Source: Amoebidium appalachense
Taxonomy: Eukaryota > Ichthyosporea
Direction: 5' to 3'
Length of the DNA: 64,000 nt
NCBI GenBank assembly: GCA_963693365.1
Contig: CAVNZM010000003.1
Span: 14,446,001-14,510,000 of the forward strand
Made by a program: the position numbers and the translations under genes. The notes beneath the pieces were generated by a model that made no database searches, had not been told where the DNA came from, and saw only the letters and a program-made list of their open reading frames with translations. This document shows, piece after piece, positions 1 to 13,579 of this stretch. Positions within the stretch are counted from its first letter, which is position 1. Each line of letters begins with the position of its first letter.

Positions 1-70
1 GGCCATGGCCTACGACCCATCGGGCAACGACCACTCGGACCCCAACATGAAGGATCAGGACCCTAACATG
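1..70 (+). CDS. Gene X, partial internal exon (unrecognised protein)
   Basis: The open frame enters from the left edge and reads through a polar Asp/Asn/Pro-rich segment (AYDPSGNDHSDPNMKDQDPN). It stops being plausible coding sequence at a donor-like ATG|GTACGC at 70/71, after which a 41-base C run begins. The frame leaves the exon in phase 0, which matches the phase-0 start of the terminal exon at 789. I do not recognise the protein; the visible part has no catalytic motif. The start codon lies off the window, so the ATG at 5 should not be read as the true start. Confidence 0.5.
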
Positions 71-78
71 GTACGCAC

Positions 79-123
<45 letters not shown>

Positions 124-197
124 CCTTTCCCGGAAGGAAGGGCAAGAAAGGAAGGCAGAAAAGCGTGCACACACACCCTCTCTCTCATTCCCTTTCT

Positions 198-229
<32 letters not shown>

Positions 230-314
230 CCTCCCACCTCTTCTCCCCGCTCTAATCCCCCCCCCCCCCCCCCCTCTCACACACCTTAAAGCTTCTTCTC
301 TCTCTCTTTCCTCC

Positions 315-349
<35 letters not shown>

Positions 350-737
350 CCAAGCACCACCAGCCACCCTCCGTCCGTCCGGCTCTCTCCATCTCCCTGT
401 TGTCGTCCCCCCCCCCCCTTGAGGCTTCTCCCTCCCGTCTCTAAACTTCCGACGGCCTCTCACATTGAGTGCTTCCACGTTGTTCCTGACATCTGCTGTG
501 GTTTGCCTAGCAGCCGTCACCTTTTTTTTTTTTTTTTTTTTTTTTTGTTGGGTGTGTGTGTGTGTGGGTGGGGGGTGGGGGGGGGGGGGGGGGGGGGGGG
601 GGGGGGCTGACCTCGTTGAGTTATCCTGCCATTATACTCGCCTTGTCCCTACATATTTCACATGCGTAAGGATAATCCCTATTCGTTTCCTTACCTTTTT
701 TGACATAATTTACATTGACGCTAAAGAGTGCTGTCTT

Positions 738-786
<49 letters not shown>

Positions 787-788
787 AG
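71..788 (+). repeat. Low-complexity intron of gene X
   Basis: The stretch begins GTACGC and ends in a C run, (CA)n and CAG at 788. It holds C runs of 10 to 41 bases, a T run near 521-546 and a G run near 567-606, with short unique islands at about 420-520 and 607-730. The left breakpoint of the 4.2-kb tandem duplication (684) lies inside it. The Pro-rich and Gly-rich open frames here are homopolymer artefacts. A further small exon inside it cannot be excluded. Confidence 0.5.
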
Positions 789-944
789 GTAAATGTTGCG
801 GCACTGTCGCAGCAGATCGGCACCATGTCCCTTGGACCTTCCCAGGGCAGGCCCATGTATGGACCCTCCCGTGGCCATTTCGCCCTCAACCCCAACCACC
901 CGGCCTATAACCCCCTGGCCCAGCCCGCAGCCCCCCCATCTTGA
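789..944 (+). CDS. Gene X, terminal exon
   Basis: After a CACACAG acceptor the frame reads 51 codons and TGA. It starts VNVAALSQQIGTMSLG, continues with a Gly/Pro/Asn-rich tail (GRPMYGPSRG, NPNHPAYNPLAQ) and ends AAPPS. The phase-0 entry agrees with the exon ending at 70. The amino-acid mix is that of a disordered C-terminal tail and I cannot assign a function. An identical copy lies at 5025-5180 because this exon is inside the tandem duplication. Coding status is inferred from splice-site agreement and the unusually clean, non-repetitive frame. Confidence 0.5.
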   Translation, partial: VNVAALSQQIGTMSLGPSQGRPMYGPSRGHFALNPNHPAYNPLAQPAAPPS

Positions 945-3036
<2,092 letters not shown>

Positions 3037-3057
3037 TCAATCATCCTCGATCTCGCC
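3037..3057 (-). pseudogene. LRR copy A, terminal exon (short coding tail)
   Basis: On the minus strand an acceptor CCTTTGCAG precedes a block that aligns with the blocks after the acceptors at 16687 and 37077 (plus strand, genes C and E). Read in phase 0, which follows from exon 2, it encodes six residues (GEIEDD) and TGA. The similarity continues downstream as probable 3' UTR. Assignment rests on the conserved acceptor and shared downstream sequence. Confidence 0.4.
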
Positions 3058-3673
3058 CTGCAAAGGCATTGGTAAAAAAAGGAAGCACGTGGTGTTTTTG
3101 GGGGGGGGAAGGGGGGGAGGGGGGGTAGTGGGAGGGGGAGAAGAGGGAGATTGGGGGCTGAGGGGGGAAGAATATGGTAGGGTCCGGGTGTGGTGGAGAT
3201 GGGGGGAGGTGAGGGGGTTTTTTGGGGGGGGGGAGGGGGGGGGGGGGGGGGGGGGAGGTGAGAACGCAGGGAATGTGTGAAAGTATCGAGAGGAGCAACG
3301 GTGAGGAATGAGGGGCGATGGGTGGTGAAGGGGACTCTGAGGATCTCTCTCCCTCCCTCCCTTCCCAAGGCTTCCTCCTTTCCTCCTCCCCCCCCCCCCC
3401 TCCCCCCCTCCCCCTCCCTTCCTCCCTCCCTCCCTCCCTCCCTTCCTCTCTCTATGTATGTGTGTTTGTGCTGTTCTTAGCATTTCATCTCTCTCTTTAT
3501 CTGTGTGTGTGTAACTGTGCCTGTCACCATCATGCAATGAACCGAAGCACCAACATTCATTTTTGGTGGCCTATTTTCCATTTCAAACAGCGAACTCTAC
3601 TAGTATAGGCACTAAAAGATAAGGGGAGGGGCAGGGATGGAGAGGCGAGGAGTTGCCAGGACGGTGTGTGAGT

Positions 3674-3722
<49 letters not shown>

Positions 3723-3851
3723 CTGTGTGTGTCTTTGTATGTGTGTGTGTGTGTGTGTGTAAGGGGGGGAGGAGGAGAGGGGGGGGGAGGCTGTGTGTGT
3801 GGGGAGGGGGGAGGGGGGGGGGGGGGAGGGGGGAGAAGGGGGGGGGGGGGA

Positions 3852-3886
<35 letters not shown>

Positions 3887-3896
3887 CTGAACTCAC
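3058..3896 (-). repeat. Low-complexity intron 2 of LRR copy A
   Basis: On the coding (minus) strand the donor GTGAGT at 3896-3891 is followed by C runs, CT-rich blocks and (CA)n, a unique block at about 3480-3650, and more C-rich sequence before the acceptor at 3058. On the plus strand this appears as very long G runs (for example 3860-3886). Its duplicate is 7292-8111. Confidence 0.5.
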
Positions 3897-4920
3897 AATA
3901 GTGACCTGGCCTTGCAGGTGTGTGAGGTCCCATGGGCATTCCCCCTTGAGATCCATCTCTAGTTTGCGCAGGGAGGGATGGCCCCCTAGACACAACAGAC
4001 TGCTGACTTGGGGCAAATTCCCAACCGCTAGGCTGGTGAGGTTTGTGCACTGCGAGTGCACTGATATCGGCGAGGTAGCGAAAGGGTTTCCAATGCCGGT
4101 AGTTCGGAAAGAGGGGCAAGGGTGGTGATGTCCGGTAGAGCAGAAAAAGTGAGACGGCGTAGGCGCATGCACGTGGCAAGAGGTTCAATGGATGTGAAGC
4201 TGCCGGCTTCAAGGAGGACGAGGTTTTCGAGGGGTAGGCCGGCGAGTGGTTCGATGGAAGAAACCTTACATAACTCAAGCTCGATACGTGTTAGTTGCGT
4301 GCACGTGCGTAGTGGTTCGATGCTATCCATCTTTGCATCATACACCGCAAATGATTTGATTGTGCTTCCCGCTAGCGCCGTGATGTCTAGACTTAACCCA
4401 CCGGGGGGACAGTTAACAAACGTCATTCGTACGCTTTTCAGGCTGCGGTTAGAACAGGCCGGCCCAAGGGTGTCAATGTTTATATCGACCATACCCAACT
4501 CTTGCAGGTTTGGTTGGTCGACGAGAGAAAACTCACATACTTCTCTGCAGCCACGCAGTAGAATATTGGTTAGGTTGGTTACGCCCAACGGGGCAAGCTC
4601 CGATGCATGTACAACCCAATTACCCGAAAAGTCTAATTCTCGAAGTGTTTTTGCTGACCCCCCTAGGAACCGAACATTCATCTGCCCCGCCTTACCACCA
4701 TGATACGAAAAAGACACCTTGGTAAGACCCACACTATCCACCCGTCACCCCTTCCACACCATCCATCTCCACGGTACGTAGGGCCGGAAGGGCAGAAATA
4801 TTCCGAACTTCAACCGTGTGCCCCTCTCCTGCTTTCACAAAAAGGGTGTTTAGGTGTGGACATGCCGCAAGGGGGGACAGATCCCAAATGGTAACGTCGA
4901 CGTCGTTAAGATGTAACGTG
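3897..4920 (-). pseudogene. LRR copy A: 5'-truncated F-box/LRR exon 2
   Basis: This is the 3' part of exon 2 of an F-box/LRR gene, identical in its non-repetitive sequence to gene B. LRR units are visible (LSPLAACPHLNTL, SIEPLAGLPLENL, ITTLAPLSELPALETL). The upstream half, including the F-box-like segment and exon 1, is missing because the duplication junction at 4920/4921 cuts the gene. It shares both lesions of gene B: a one-base insertion that ends the frame at 4734-4736 and restarts it, and a short deletion near 4060-4080 that shifts the final LRR out of frame. It is a dead copy in any reading. Confidence 0.85.
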
Positions 4921-4974
4921 CGTTTCCTTACCTTTTTTGACATAATTTACATTGACGCTAAAGAGTGCTGTCTT

Positions 4975-5010
<36 letters not shown>

Positions 5011-5024
5011 ACACACACACACAG

Positions 5025-5180
5025 GTAAATGTTGCGGCACTGTCGCAGCAGATCGGCACCATGTCCCTTGGACCTTCCCAGGGCAGGCCCATGTATGGAC
5101 CCTCCCGTGGCCATTTCGCCCTCAACCCCAACCACCCGGCCTATAACCCCCTGGCCCAGCCCGCAGCCCCCCCATCTTGA
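5025..5180 (+). pseudogene. Duplicated terminal exon of gene X
   Basis: This is a base-for-base copy of 789-944 with the same acceptor. It sits downstream of the truncated LRR copy A and lacks the upstream exons of gene X next to it. It could only be used as an alternative terminal exon about 4.2 kb further along a plus-strand transcript of X; otherwise it is an orphan. Confidence 0.6.
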
Positions 5181-7270
<2,090 letters not shown>

Positions 7271-7291
7271 TCAATCATCCTCGATCTCGCC
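7271..7291 (-). pseudogene. LRR gene B, terminal exon (short coding tail)
   Basis: Identical to the copy A block: acceptor CCTTTGCAG, then six codons and TGA in phase 0. Intron 2 (7292-8111) separates it from exon 2 and consists of C-, CT- and CA-rich sequence on the coding strand. Confidence 0.4.
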
Positions 7292-7908
7292 CTGCAAAGG
7301 CATTGGTAAAAAAAAGGAAGCACGTGGTGTTTTTGGGGGGGGGAAGGGGGGGGAGGGGGGGTAGTGGGAGGGGAGAAGAGGGAGATTGGGGGCTGAGGGG
7401 GAAGAATATGGTAGGGTCCGGGTGTGGTGGAGATGGGGGGAGGTGAGGGGGTTTTTTGGGGGGGGGGGGGGGAGGGGGGGGGGGGGGGGAGGTGAGAACG
7501 CAGGGAATGTGTGAAAGTATCGAGAGGAGCAACGGTGAGGAATGAGGGGCGATGGGTGGTGAAGGGGACTCTGAGGATCTCTCTCCCTCCCTCCCTTCCC
7601 AAGGCTTCCTCCTTTCCTCCCCTCCCCCCCCCTCCCCCCCCCCTCCCCCTCCCTTCCTCCCTCCCTCCCTCCCTCCCTTCCTCTCTCTATGTATGTGTGT
7701 TTGTGCTGTTCTTAGCATTTCATCTCTCTCTTTATCTGTGTGTGTGTAACTGTGCCTGTCACCATCATGCAATGAACCGAAGCACCAACATTCATTTTTG
7801 GTGGCCTATTTTCCATTTCAAACAGCGAACTCTACTAGTATAGGCACTAAAAGATAAGGGGAGGGGCAGGGATGGAGAGGCGAGGAGTTGCCAGGACGGT
7901 GTGTGAGT

Positions 7909-7952
<44 letters not shown>

Positions 7953-8111
7953 TGTGTGTGTCTTTGTATGTGTGTGTGTGTGTGTGTGTGAGGGGGGGGG
8001 GAGGAGGAGAGGGGGGGAGGCTGTGTGTGTGGGGAGGGGGGAGGGGGGGGGGAGGGGGGAGAAGGGGGGGGGGGGGGGGAGGAGGGGGGGGGGGGGGGGG
8101 GCTGAACTCAC
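7292..8111 (-). repeat. Low-complexity intron 2 of LRR gene B
   Basis: The donor is GTGAGT on the minus strand at 8111-8106. The content matches 3058-3896 with different homopolymer lengths. Confidence 0.5.
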
Positions 8112-9874
8112 AATAGTGACCTGGCCTTGCAGGTGTGTGAGGTCCCATGGGCATTCCCCCTTGAGATCCATCTCTAGTTTGCGCAGGGAGGGATGGCCCC
8201 CTAGACACAACAGACTGCTGACTTGGGGCAAATTCCCAACCGCTAGGCTGGTGAGGTTTGTGCACTGCGAGTGCACTGATATCGGCGAGGTAGCGAAAGG
8301 GTTTCCAATGCCGGTAGTTCGGAAAGAGGGGCAAGGGTGGTGATGTCCGGTAGAGCAGAAAAAGTGAGACGGCGTAGGCGCATGCACGTGGCAAGAGGTT
8401 CAATGGATGTGAAGCTGCCGGCTTCAAGGAGGACGAGGTTTTCGAGGGGTAGGCCGGCGAGTGGTTCGATGGAAGAAACCTTACATAACTCAAGCTCGAT
8501 ACGTGTTAGTTGCGTGCACGTGCGTAGTGGTTCGATGCTATCCATCTTTGCATCATACACCGCAAATGATTTGATTGTGCTTCCCGCTAGCGCCGTGATG
8601 TCTAGACTTAACCCACCGGGGGGACAGTTAACAAACGTCATTCGTACGCTTTTCAGGCTGCGGTTAGAACAGGCCGGCCCAAGGGTGTCAATGTTTATAT
8701 CGACCATACCCAACTCTTGCAGGTTTGGTTGGTCGACGAGAGAAAACTCACATACTTCTCTGCAGCCACGCAGTAGAATATTGGTTAGGTTGGTTACGCC
8801 CAACGGGGCAAGCTCCGATGCATGTACAACCCAATTACCCGAAAAGTCTAATTCTCGAAGTGTTTTTGCTGACCCCCCTAGGAACCGAACATTCATCTGC
8901 CCCGCCTTACCACCATGATACGAAAAAGACACCTTGGTAAGACCCACACTATCCACCCGTCACCCCTTCCACACCATCCATCTCCACGGTACGTAGGGCC
9001 GGAAGGGCAGAAATATTCCGAACTTCAACCGTGTGCCCCTCTCCTGCTTTCACAAAAAGGGTGTTTAGGTGTGGACATGCCGCAAGGGGGGACAGATCCC
9101 AAATGGTAACGTCGACGTCGTTAAGATGTAACGTGCGCAGGTTGGTAACCGCTCCGATGAACGATATTCCGAATTCGTACAGAAAACCATCCCCATCACC
9201 CATGGTCAAACTGCGAAATTCCGACGCACACCGCAGGACGGATCGTATCGAGTCAGTCGCTCTGGCAAAGAACTTGGCCGTTTTTAAAGACGCCTTGTTC
9301 CAACTGACCGATTCGGGCCAGAAAAACCCGGTTACACTCAGCTCGTGAAGATTTGGACAACGTTCCCACAAAAACAAAATAAGCGCCGCCTCCCCGGTCG
9401 TATCACGCGGACCCTCGCTGTCATGTGCAGACAAAGGCAACGTGAGATTTCTCGACTGCGCTCCCTTCTTAATAATTACAGGCCGCAAAAACGCTTCCAA
9501 ATCGTCCAAATAGCACGGTCTGGAATCGGTGCACGTTACTTTCAGGGCTACGAGATTTGGGAGCGACATTAACACAAACGCTAACATTGCGCTTTGAAAC
9601 ACCGTCGCAGGGCCATCCGTGAACTCCAAATCGGCCAGATCTACTTGTACGGCGGCGATTGTTTTTGCCCACGCGTGCAGGAAAAGGGTAAAGGCACATG
9701 TTAACCACTTCGACAGTTTACCGTCCGCATCTGGCACTCGTTAGATATCAGGAATCCTTATGCCGACAAGACCTGCATGAATGCTGCGCGCAACGTTGCA
9801 AAGCACGTGGCATGTTGCCGAAAGTGAGCACCAGTCATTGAGGGGCAGGTGGCGGACAATGGACCCGAGCAGCT
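8112..9874 (-). pseudogene. LRR gene B, exon 2: F-box-like + LRR (pseudogene)
   Basis: The acceptor CCCACAG is followed in phase 1 by an F-box-like segment (ELLGSIVRHLPLNDWCSLSA with the first base of Glu from exon 1), then a linker and about ten LRR units of the form LxxLxLxx(C/N)xxLxxIxPLA. Three breaks are visible. A TAA sits at 9743-9741 where paralogue D has TAC. An extra base near 8953 ends the frame at 8949-8951, shortly before it resumes in another frame. A deletion of about 13-14 bases near 8280-8300 shifts the last LRR. Exon 1 is intact at 11638-11689. F-box/LRR proteins usually act as substrate receptors of SCF ubiquitin ligases; that role is a family inference and this copy is unlikely to make such a protein. 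Confidence 0.8.
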
Positions 9875-9906
9875 CTGTGGGCAACAGAGACAGAGGGCAG
9901 GCTGGT

Positions 9907-9938
<32 letters not shown>

Positions 9939-10843
9939 GGTTGGGGGGGAGGGGGGGGGGGGGGGGGGGGGGGAGGATGTTGGTCAGAACGGAGCATGTT
10001 CATAATTATTCTTTGTGCATAGAAAAATACTCATGTTTGTGTGATCATAAGGGCCTTCTTTTTTCCCCTTTCATTCTGTTCCCACCACGTGTACCACCCA
10101 CTGAAGACTTACGAGATGTCCTCCTACCTTTCAAATCTCCATTCTTCTCCGAAGCCCCCCCACCCCCCCCTCCCCCCCCCCCCCCCCCCCCCTCCCTCCC
10201 CCTTCTCCCTTTCCAGTGTACCTGCAACCCCCCCCCCCCCCCCCTCCCCCCTTCTCCAACTTCTCTTGAACTTGCAATCCTCCTCCCCCCCCCCCCCCCC
10301 CTCCTCTTCCATCCCGCCCACACAGTTGTTAACTAAAAGACACCCTCCTATCCTCCATCCCAGCTATCCCCCCCCCCCCCCCCCCCCCCTTCAAAAAAAT
10401 AAAATAAAATAAATGAAAATAAAAATAAAAATAAAAATAAAAATAAAAAAGAAAGAAAGAAAGAAAGAAAGAAAAGAAAAGCCCTCATTGGCCCCTTTCC
10501 CTCGAACTGCAACCCCCCTCAGCATCTTACCTCTCAAGTGCCTTCCTTAATCTCACCTCCCTTCCCTCTAATCCCCCCACTTCCGCCAACATCGTTCTGA
10601 GCTCCTGCTACCTTTCCCCGTATTTCCCTGAAAAAATGCTCAAAATTGTCCCCCTTTAGAACCCTATCCCCCCACCCCCCCCCCCCCCCCCCCCCCCCCC
10701 CCCGACAAAAAAAAAAAAAAAAAAAAAAACCTTGTCTGCAGGGGTGACATAAGACGCACAGGGTTCAGGAAAGGACAGGGGGAAAGCAACAGGTGGAAAA
10801 CAAAAGATGTTGGAAGGAACTGGTGTGTGTGTGTGGTGGTGGT

Positions 10844-10891
<48 letters not shown>

Positions 10892-11637
10892 GGAACGGGG
10901 GTGAGGAGCTGAGGAAGACAGAGAGAGGAGGTCATGCGAGGAGAGGCCGAGGAAAAGCTTGGGGTGGGAGGAGGGGAAGAGAGATAAAAAGAGAGGCTGG
11001 ATAAGGAGGGAGCGAGAGGGAGAGGGGGGTGGGGAGGGGGGAGAAGGGAGAGGGAAAGGGAGGGGGGGGGGGGGGGAGAGGGAGAGGGAGAGGGGGGGAG
11101 GGGGGGGAGAGAGAGGGGGGGAGGGGGGGGGGGAGAGAGAGAGAGAGACTAGGGGTTGGGGGGGGGGGGGAAACTCTGAAGGGGGGCGGGGGGGAAGAGT
11201 ATGTGAGTGTGTGTGTGTGTGCTTGAGGGGGGGGAGGGGGGGGGGAGGGGGGGGGAGGGGGGAAGGAGAGAGAGATGTAAAGAGGGAGGGATGGAGGGAT
11301 GGAGGAAGGGAAGGAGGAAAAAAGCGTCCTGACATTGAAATGAAGGGGCATACTATGCAAAGCACAGAGATCCCAGAATTTTTGGGCTGCCAAGCGAAAG
11401 ACTAGTCTACACCATTCACGAAAAACATACCAGAACCTTCCACCCAGCAAAAAAGCAACAGGAGAAGATGCGCAGGAAGAGGGAGGCAGAGAGGAGATGG
11501 GAGAAGAATCTGAAGGATGAGAATTGAGGAAGACGCGGCGGGAGGGGGGCGGGGGAGGGGGGGGAGGGGAGGGCGGAGGGGGAGGGGTGCGGCGGGGAGA
11601 GGGGGGGGGGGGAGGGGGGAGGCGGAGGGGGGTAAAC
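9875..11637 (-). repeat. Intron 1 of LRR gene B
   Basis: On the coding strand it starts GTTTACC (donor at 11637-11636) and runs C/CT-rich (plus-strand G-rich 10845-11640), then A/C homopolymers (10675-10730), an AAATA/GAAA region (10391-10483), G-rich on the coding strand (plus-strand C-rich 10155-10390), a conserved unique block at about 10030-10150, a C run and (CA)n, and the acceptor at 9875. No internal gene is supported. Confidence 0.55.
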
Positions 11638-11689
11638 CTTTGCTGCTGTCTGCTGGCTCTATGACTTTGTGCTGGATTCGTGAGGCCAT
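11638..11689 (-). pseudogene. LRR gene B, exon 1
   Basis: The first exon is 52 nt: ATG plus 17 codons (MASRIQHKVIEPADSSK) and one base of the next codon. The donor is AAAG|GTTTAC. Three paralogous exons of identical length lie at 12349, 18478 and 26469. Joining the leftover G to exon 2 (AG CTG CTC) makes Glu and keeps the F-box-like segment in frame, which fixes both the start codon and the intron phase. The downstream exon is broken, so the locus as a whole is a pseudogene. Confidence 0.75.
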
Positions 11690-12348
11690 GTTAACCACCA
11701 ACGCCATTGAATTAAAACACCGGAGACACCGCGGGCAAACGGGCGCATCTTGATCCCTTGCTCGTTGTCATAGGACGGTAAAACACCGTTCATGCAGGTA
11801 TAGATGGATGGAAAAGTATTACAGAAGGAATTATAATAGGTATAGCTATAGCTAAGTTTCAGTTAGAGTCTAAGCTGAAAAAGCAAGGCCTCCTACTCTG
11901 ACAGAGGGAAAAAGGCGCCGACGAAAAAGTTTTAAGGTGCTGAAGACCTGCATGTACTGCAGTGCAAGTTGGGCCAGTAGAAGCCGAGCACTGGGCCACT
12001 GGCTTGGGACCACGGCCCTCTGTGTTCAGAGGGCCAAGTTTAGAGCTTTCTAATTGGTTGGTATCTTTTTTGGCGCGCGATCGGACAAATAAGAAAGACA
12101 GGCGCGCAGGCGCCAAGCGCTATGATAGCCTGCAAACTTTAAAGTGAAGTGAGGAAGCTTCGTTGTTTTGTCTTTATTCGCGAAAGTAGCTATTATCTTT
12201 GGCAAGGTCTGTTCCCTTGGGTATTTCACATTTGATTTTTTCTGGCAAGGTAAAGCGAGAAGAGTCAAGCAAGGGGCCGTTTGCACGCACAGTTCACACA
12301 CTTCCCCTTTACAAAAGTGAATAGCGTTGGTGGTTGCACGGTGCCAAC
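11690..12348. promoter_or_regulatory. Divergent promoter region between LRR genes B and C
   Basis: This 659-bp single-copy stretch separates two head-to-head start codons. A block at about 12000-12120 recurs in inverted orientation upstream of gene D (17830-17960). The shared core has an ATTGG/CCAAT box (12053-12057), a match to the E2F consensus TTTSSCGC (TTTGGCGC at 12069-12076) and the GC-palindromic GGCGCGCGATCGGAC. No open frame is supported. Regulatory function is inferred from position and conservation. Confidence 0.5.
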
Positions 12349-12400
12349 ATGGCATCACGCGGCCAGCACAGACTCATAGAGCCAGCAGACAGCAGTAAAG
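12349..12400 (+). CDS. LRR gene C, exon 1
   Basis: ATG plus 17 codons (MASRGQHRLIEPADSSK) and one leftover base, as in paralogues B, D and E. Unlike them, the base after the expected exon end is GG (AAAG|GGATTC), not GT, so the canonical donor is missing. Either a downstream cryptic donor is used, or the donor was lost by mutation or consensus error. Confidence 0.65.
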
Positions 12401-12996
12401 GGATTCCCCCCCCCCCTCCCCCCCCCCCCCCCCCCTCCTCCTCCCAGCCCCCCCATCCGCGCCCCCCCTCCCCCCCCCCCCCCCCCTCCCCCCCCCCCCT
12501 CCCCCCCTTCCCCCTGCCCCGCCCCGCCCCGCCCCGTCCCGTCCCGCCCCTCCTTCACCCTTTCTTTCTCTATCTCTCCCCTTCTCGAGCTCCCTCCCTC
12601 TCTCCCTCCCTCTCGCTCTCTCTCTCTTTCTCTCTCTCTCCCTCTTCCCCCCCCCCCCCCCCCCCCCCCTCTTAGTCCTCCACGCAGCACCCATACTTGC
12701 TCTTTCCTAGCCCTTCCTCCCTTTTCCAACTCTTTTTTCTGTGGTAAAAGCCTTTGAGTATACTATTCTGTTTCTGCTAGGGCAGAGAGACAAGAAGGGC
12801 TCACAAGGGCACAAAGATCAAGGAGAAAGGGCTGCAGGAAGTCGAAACTGTATGTGCGATGGGGAGGGGGGAAGGGGGGAGCAGGGAAGAGAGAGAGGAG
12901 AGGGAGGGAGGGAGGAAGTTGGGTGGGTGGGAAGGAGGGAGGGAGGAAAGGAGGGGGGGGGGGGGGGGGAGAGAGAGAGAGAGACAAAGAGAGAGA

Positions 12997-13032
<36 letters not shown>

Positions 13033-13078
13033 GAGAGAGTGAGTGAGTGAGCGAGCGAGTGAGGGAGAGAGAGAGAGC

Positions 13079-13152
<74 letters not shown>

Positions 13153-13579
13153 GAGGAGGAGGAGGAGGATGGGCGGAGAGAGAGTTTGTGGGTTTGTGTG
13201 TGCGACTGTTTGGGAAGTTGCTTGAGGGTAAACATGGTAAGGGAGCATGGCAGTGTAAAGAGAAATGGCAAAAGGATGGAGGCGAGGGGGCAGGGGGCAG
13301 GGGGGGGGGGGGGTGATGGAGATGAGAGAGCGGGGGGAGAAGGGGAAGGGGGAGGAAGCTCCGGAGAAATATGAAGACTCGAATGGTAGGAGGAAATCTG
13401 GTACTTCGTCAGTGAGTTGGTAGATGTGGTGAGTAACAGAATGAAAGGGAAACAAGAAGGCACGTACGAGCAAACATGTGCATTGGTTTATGCACATAGG
13501 ATACGAATATTCGGATCTAACTAACTTTCCTCCCACCCTCCCACTCCACTAGCCTGCCCTCTGTCTCTGCTTCCCACAG
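12401..13579 (+). repeat. Intron 1 of LRR gene C
   Basis: The order is C/CT-rich (12407-12670), a unique stretch to 12850, then G/GA-rich with a long (GA)n at about 12970-13150, G runs to 13360, and a conserved unique block at 13360-13540. It ends with a strong pyrimidine tract and CCCACAG. The open frames inside it are repeat-derived. Confidence 0.55.
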
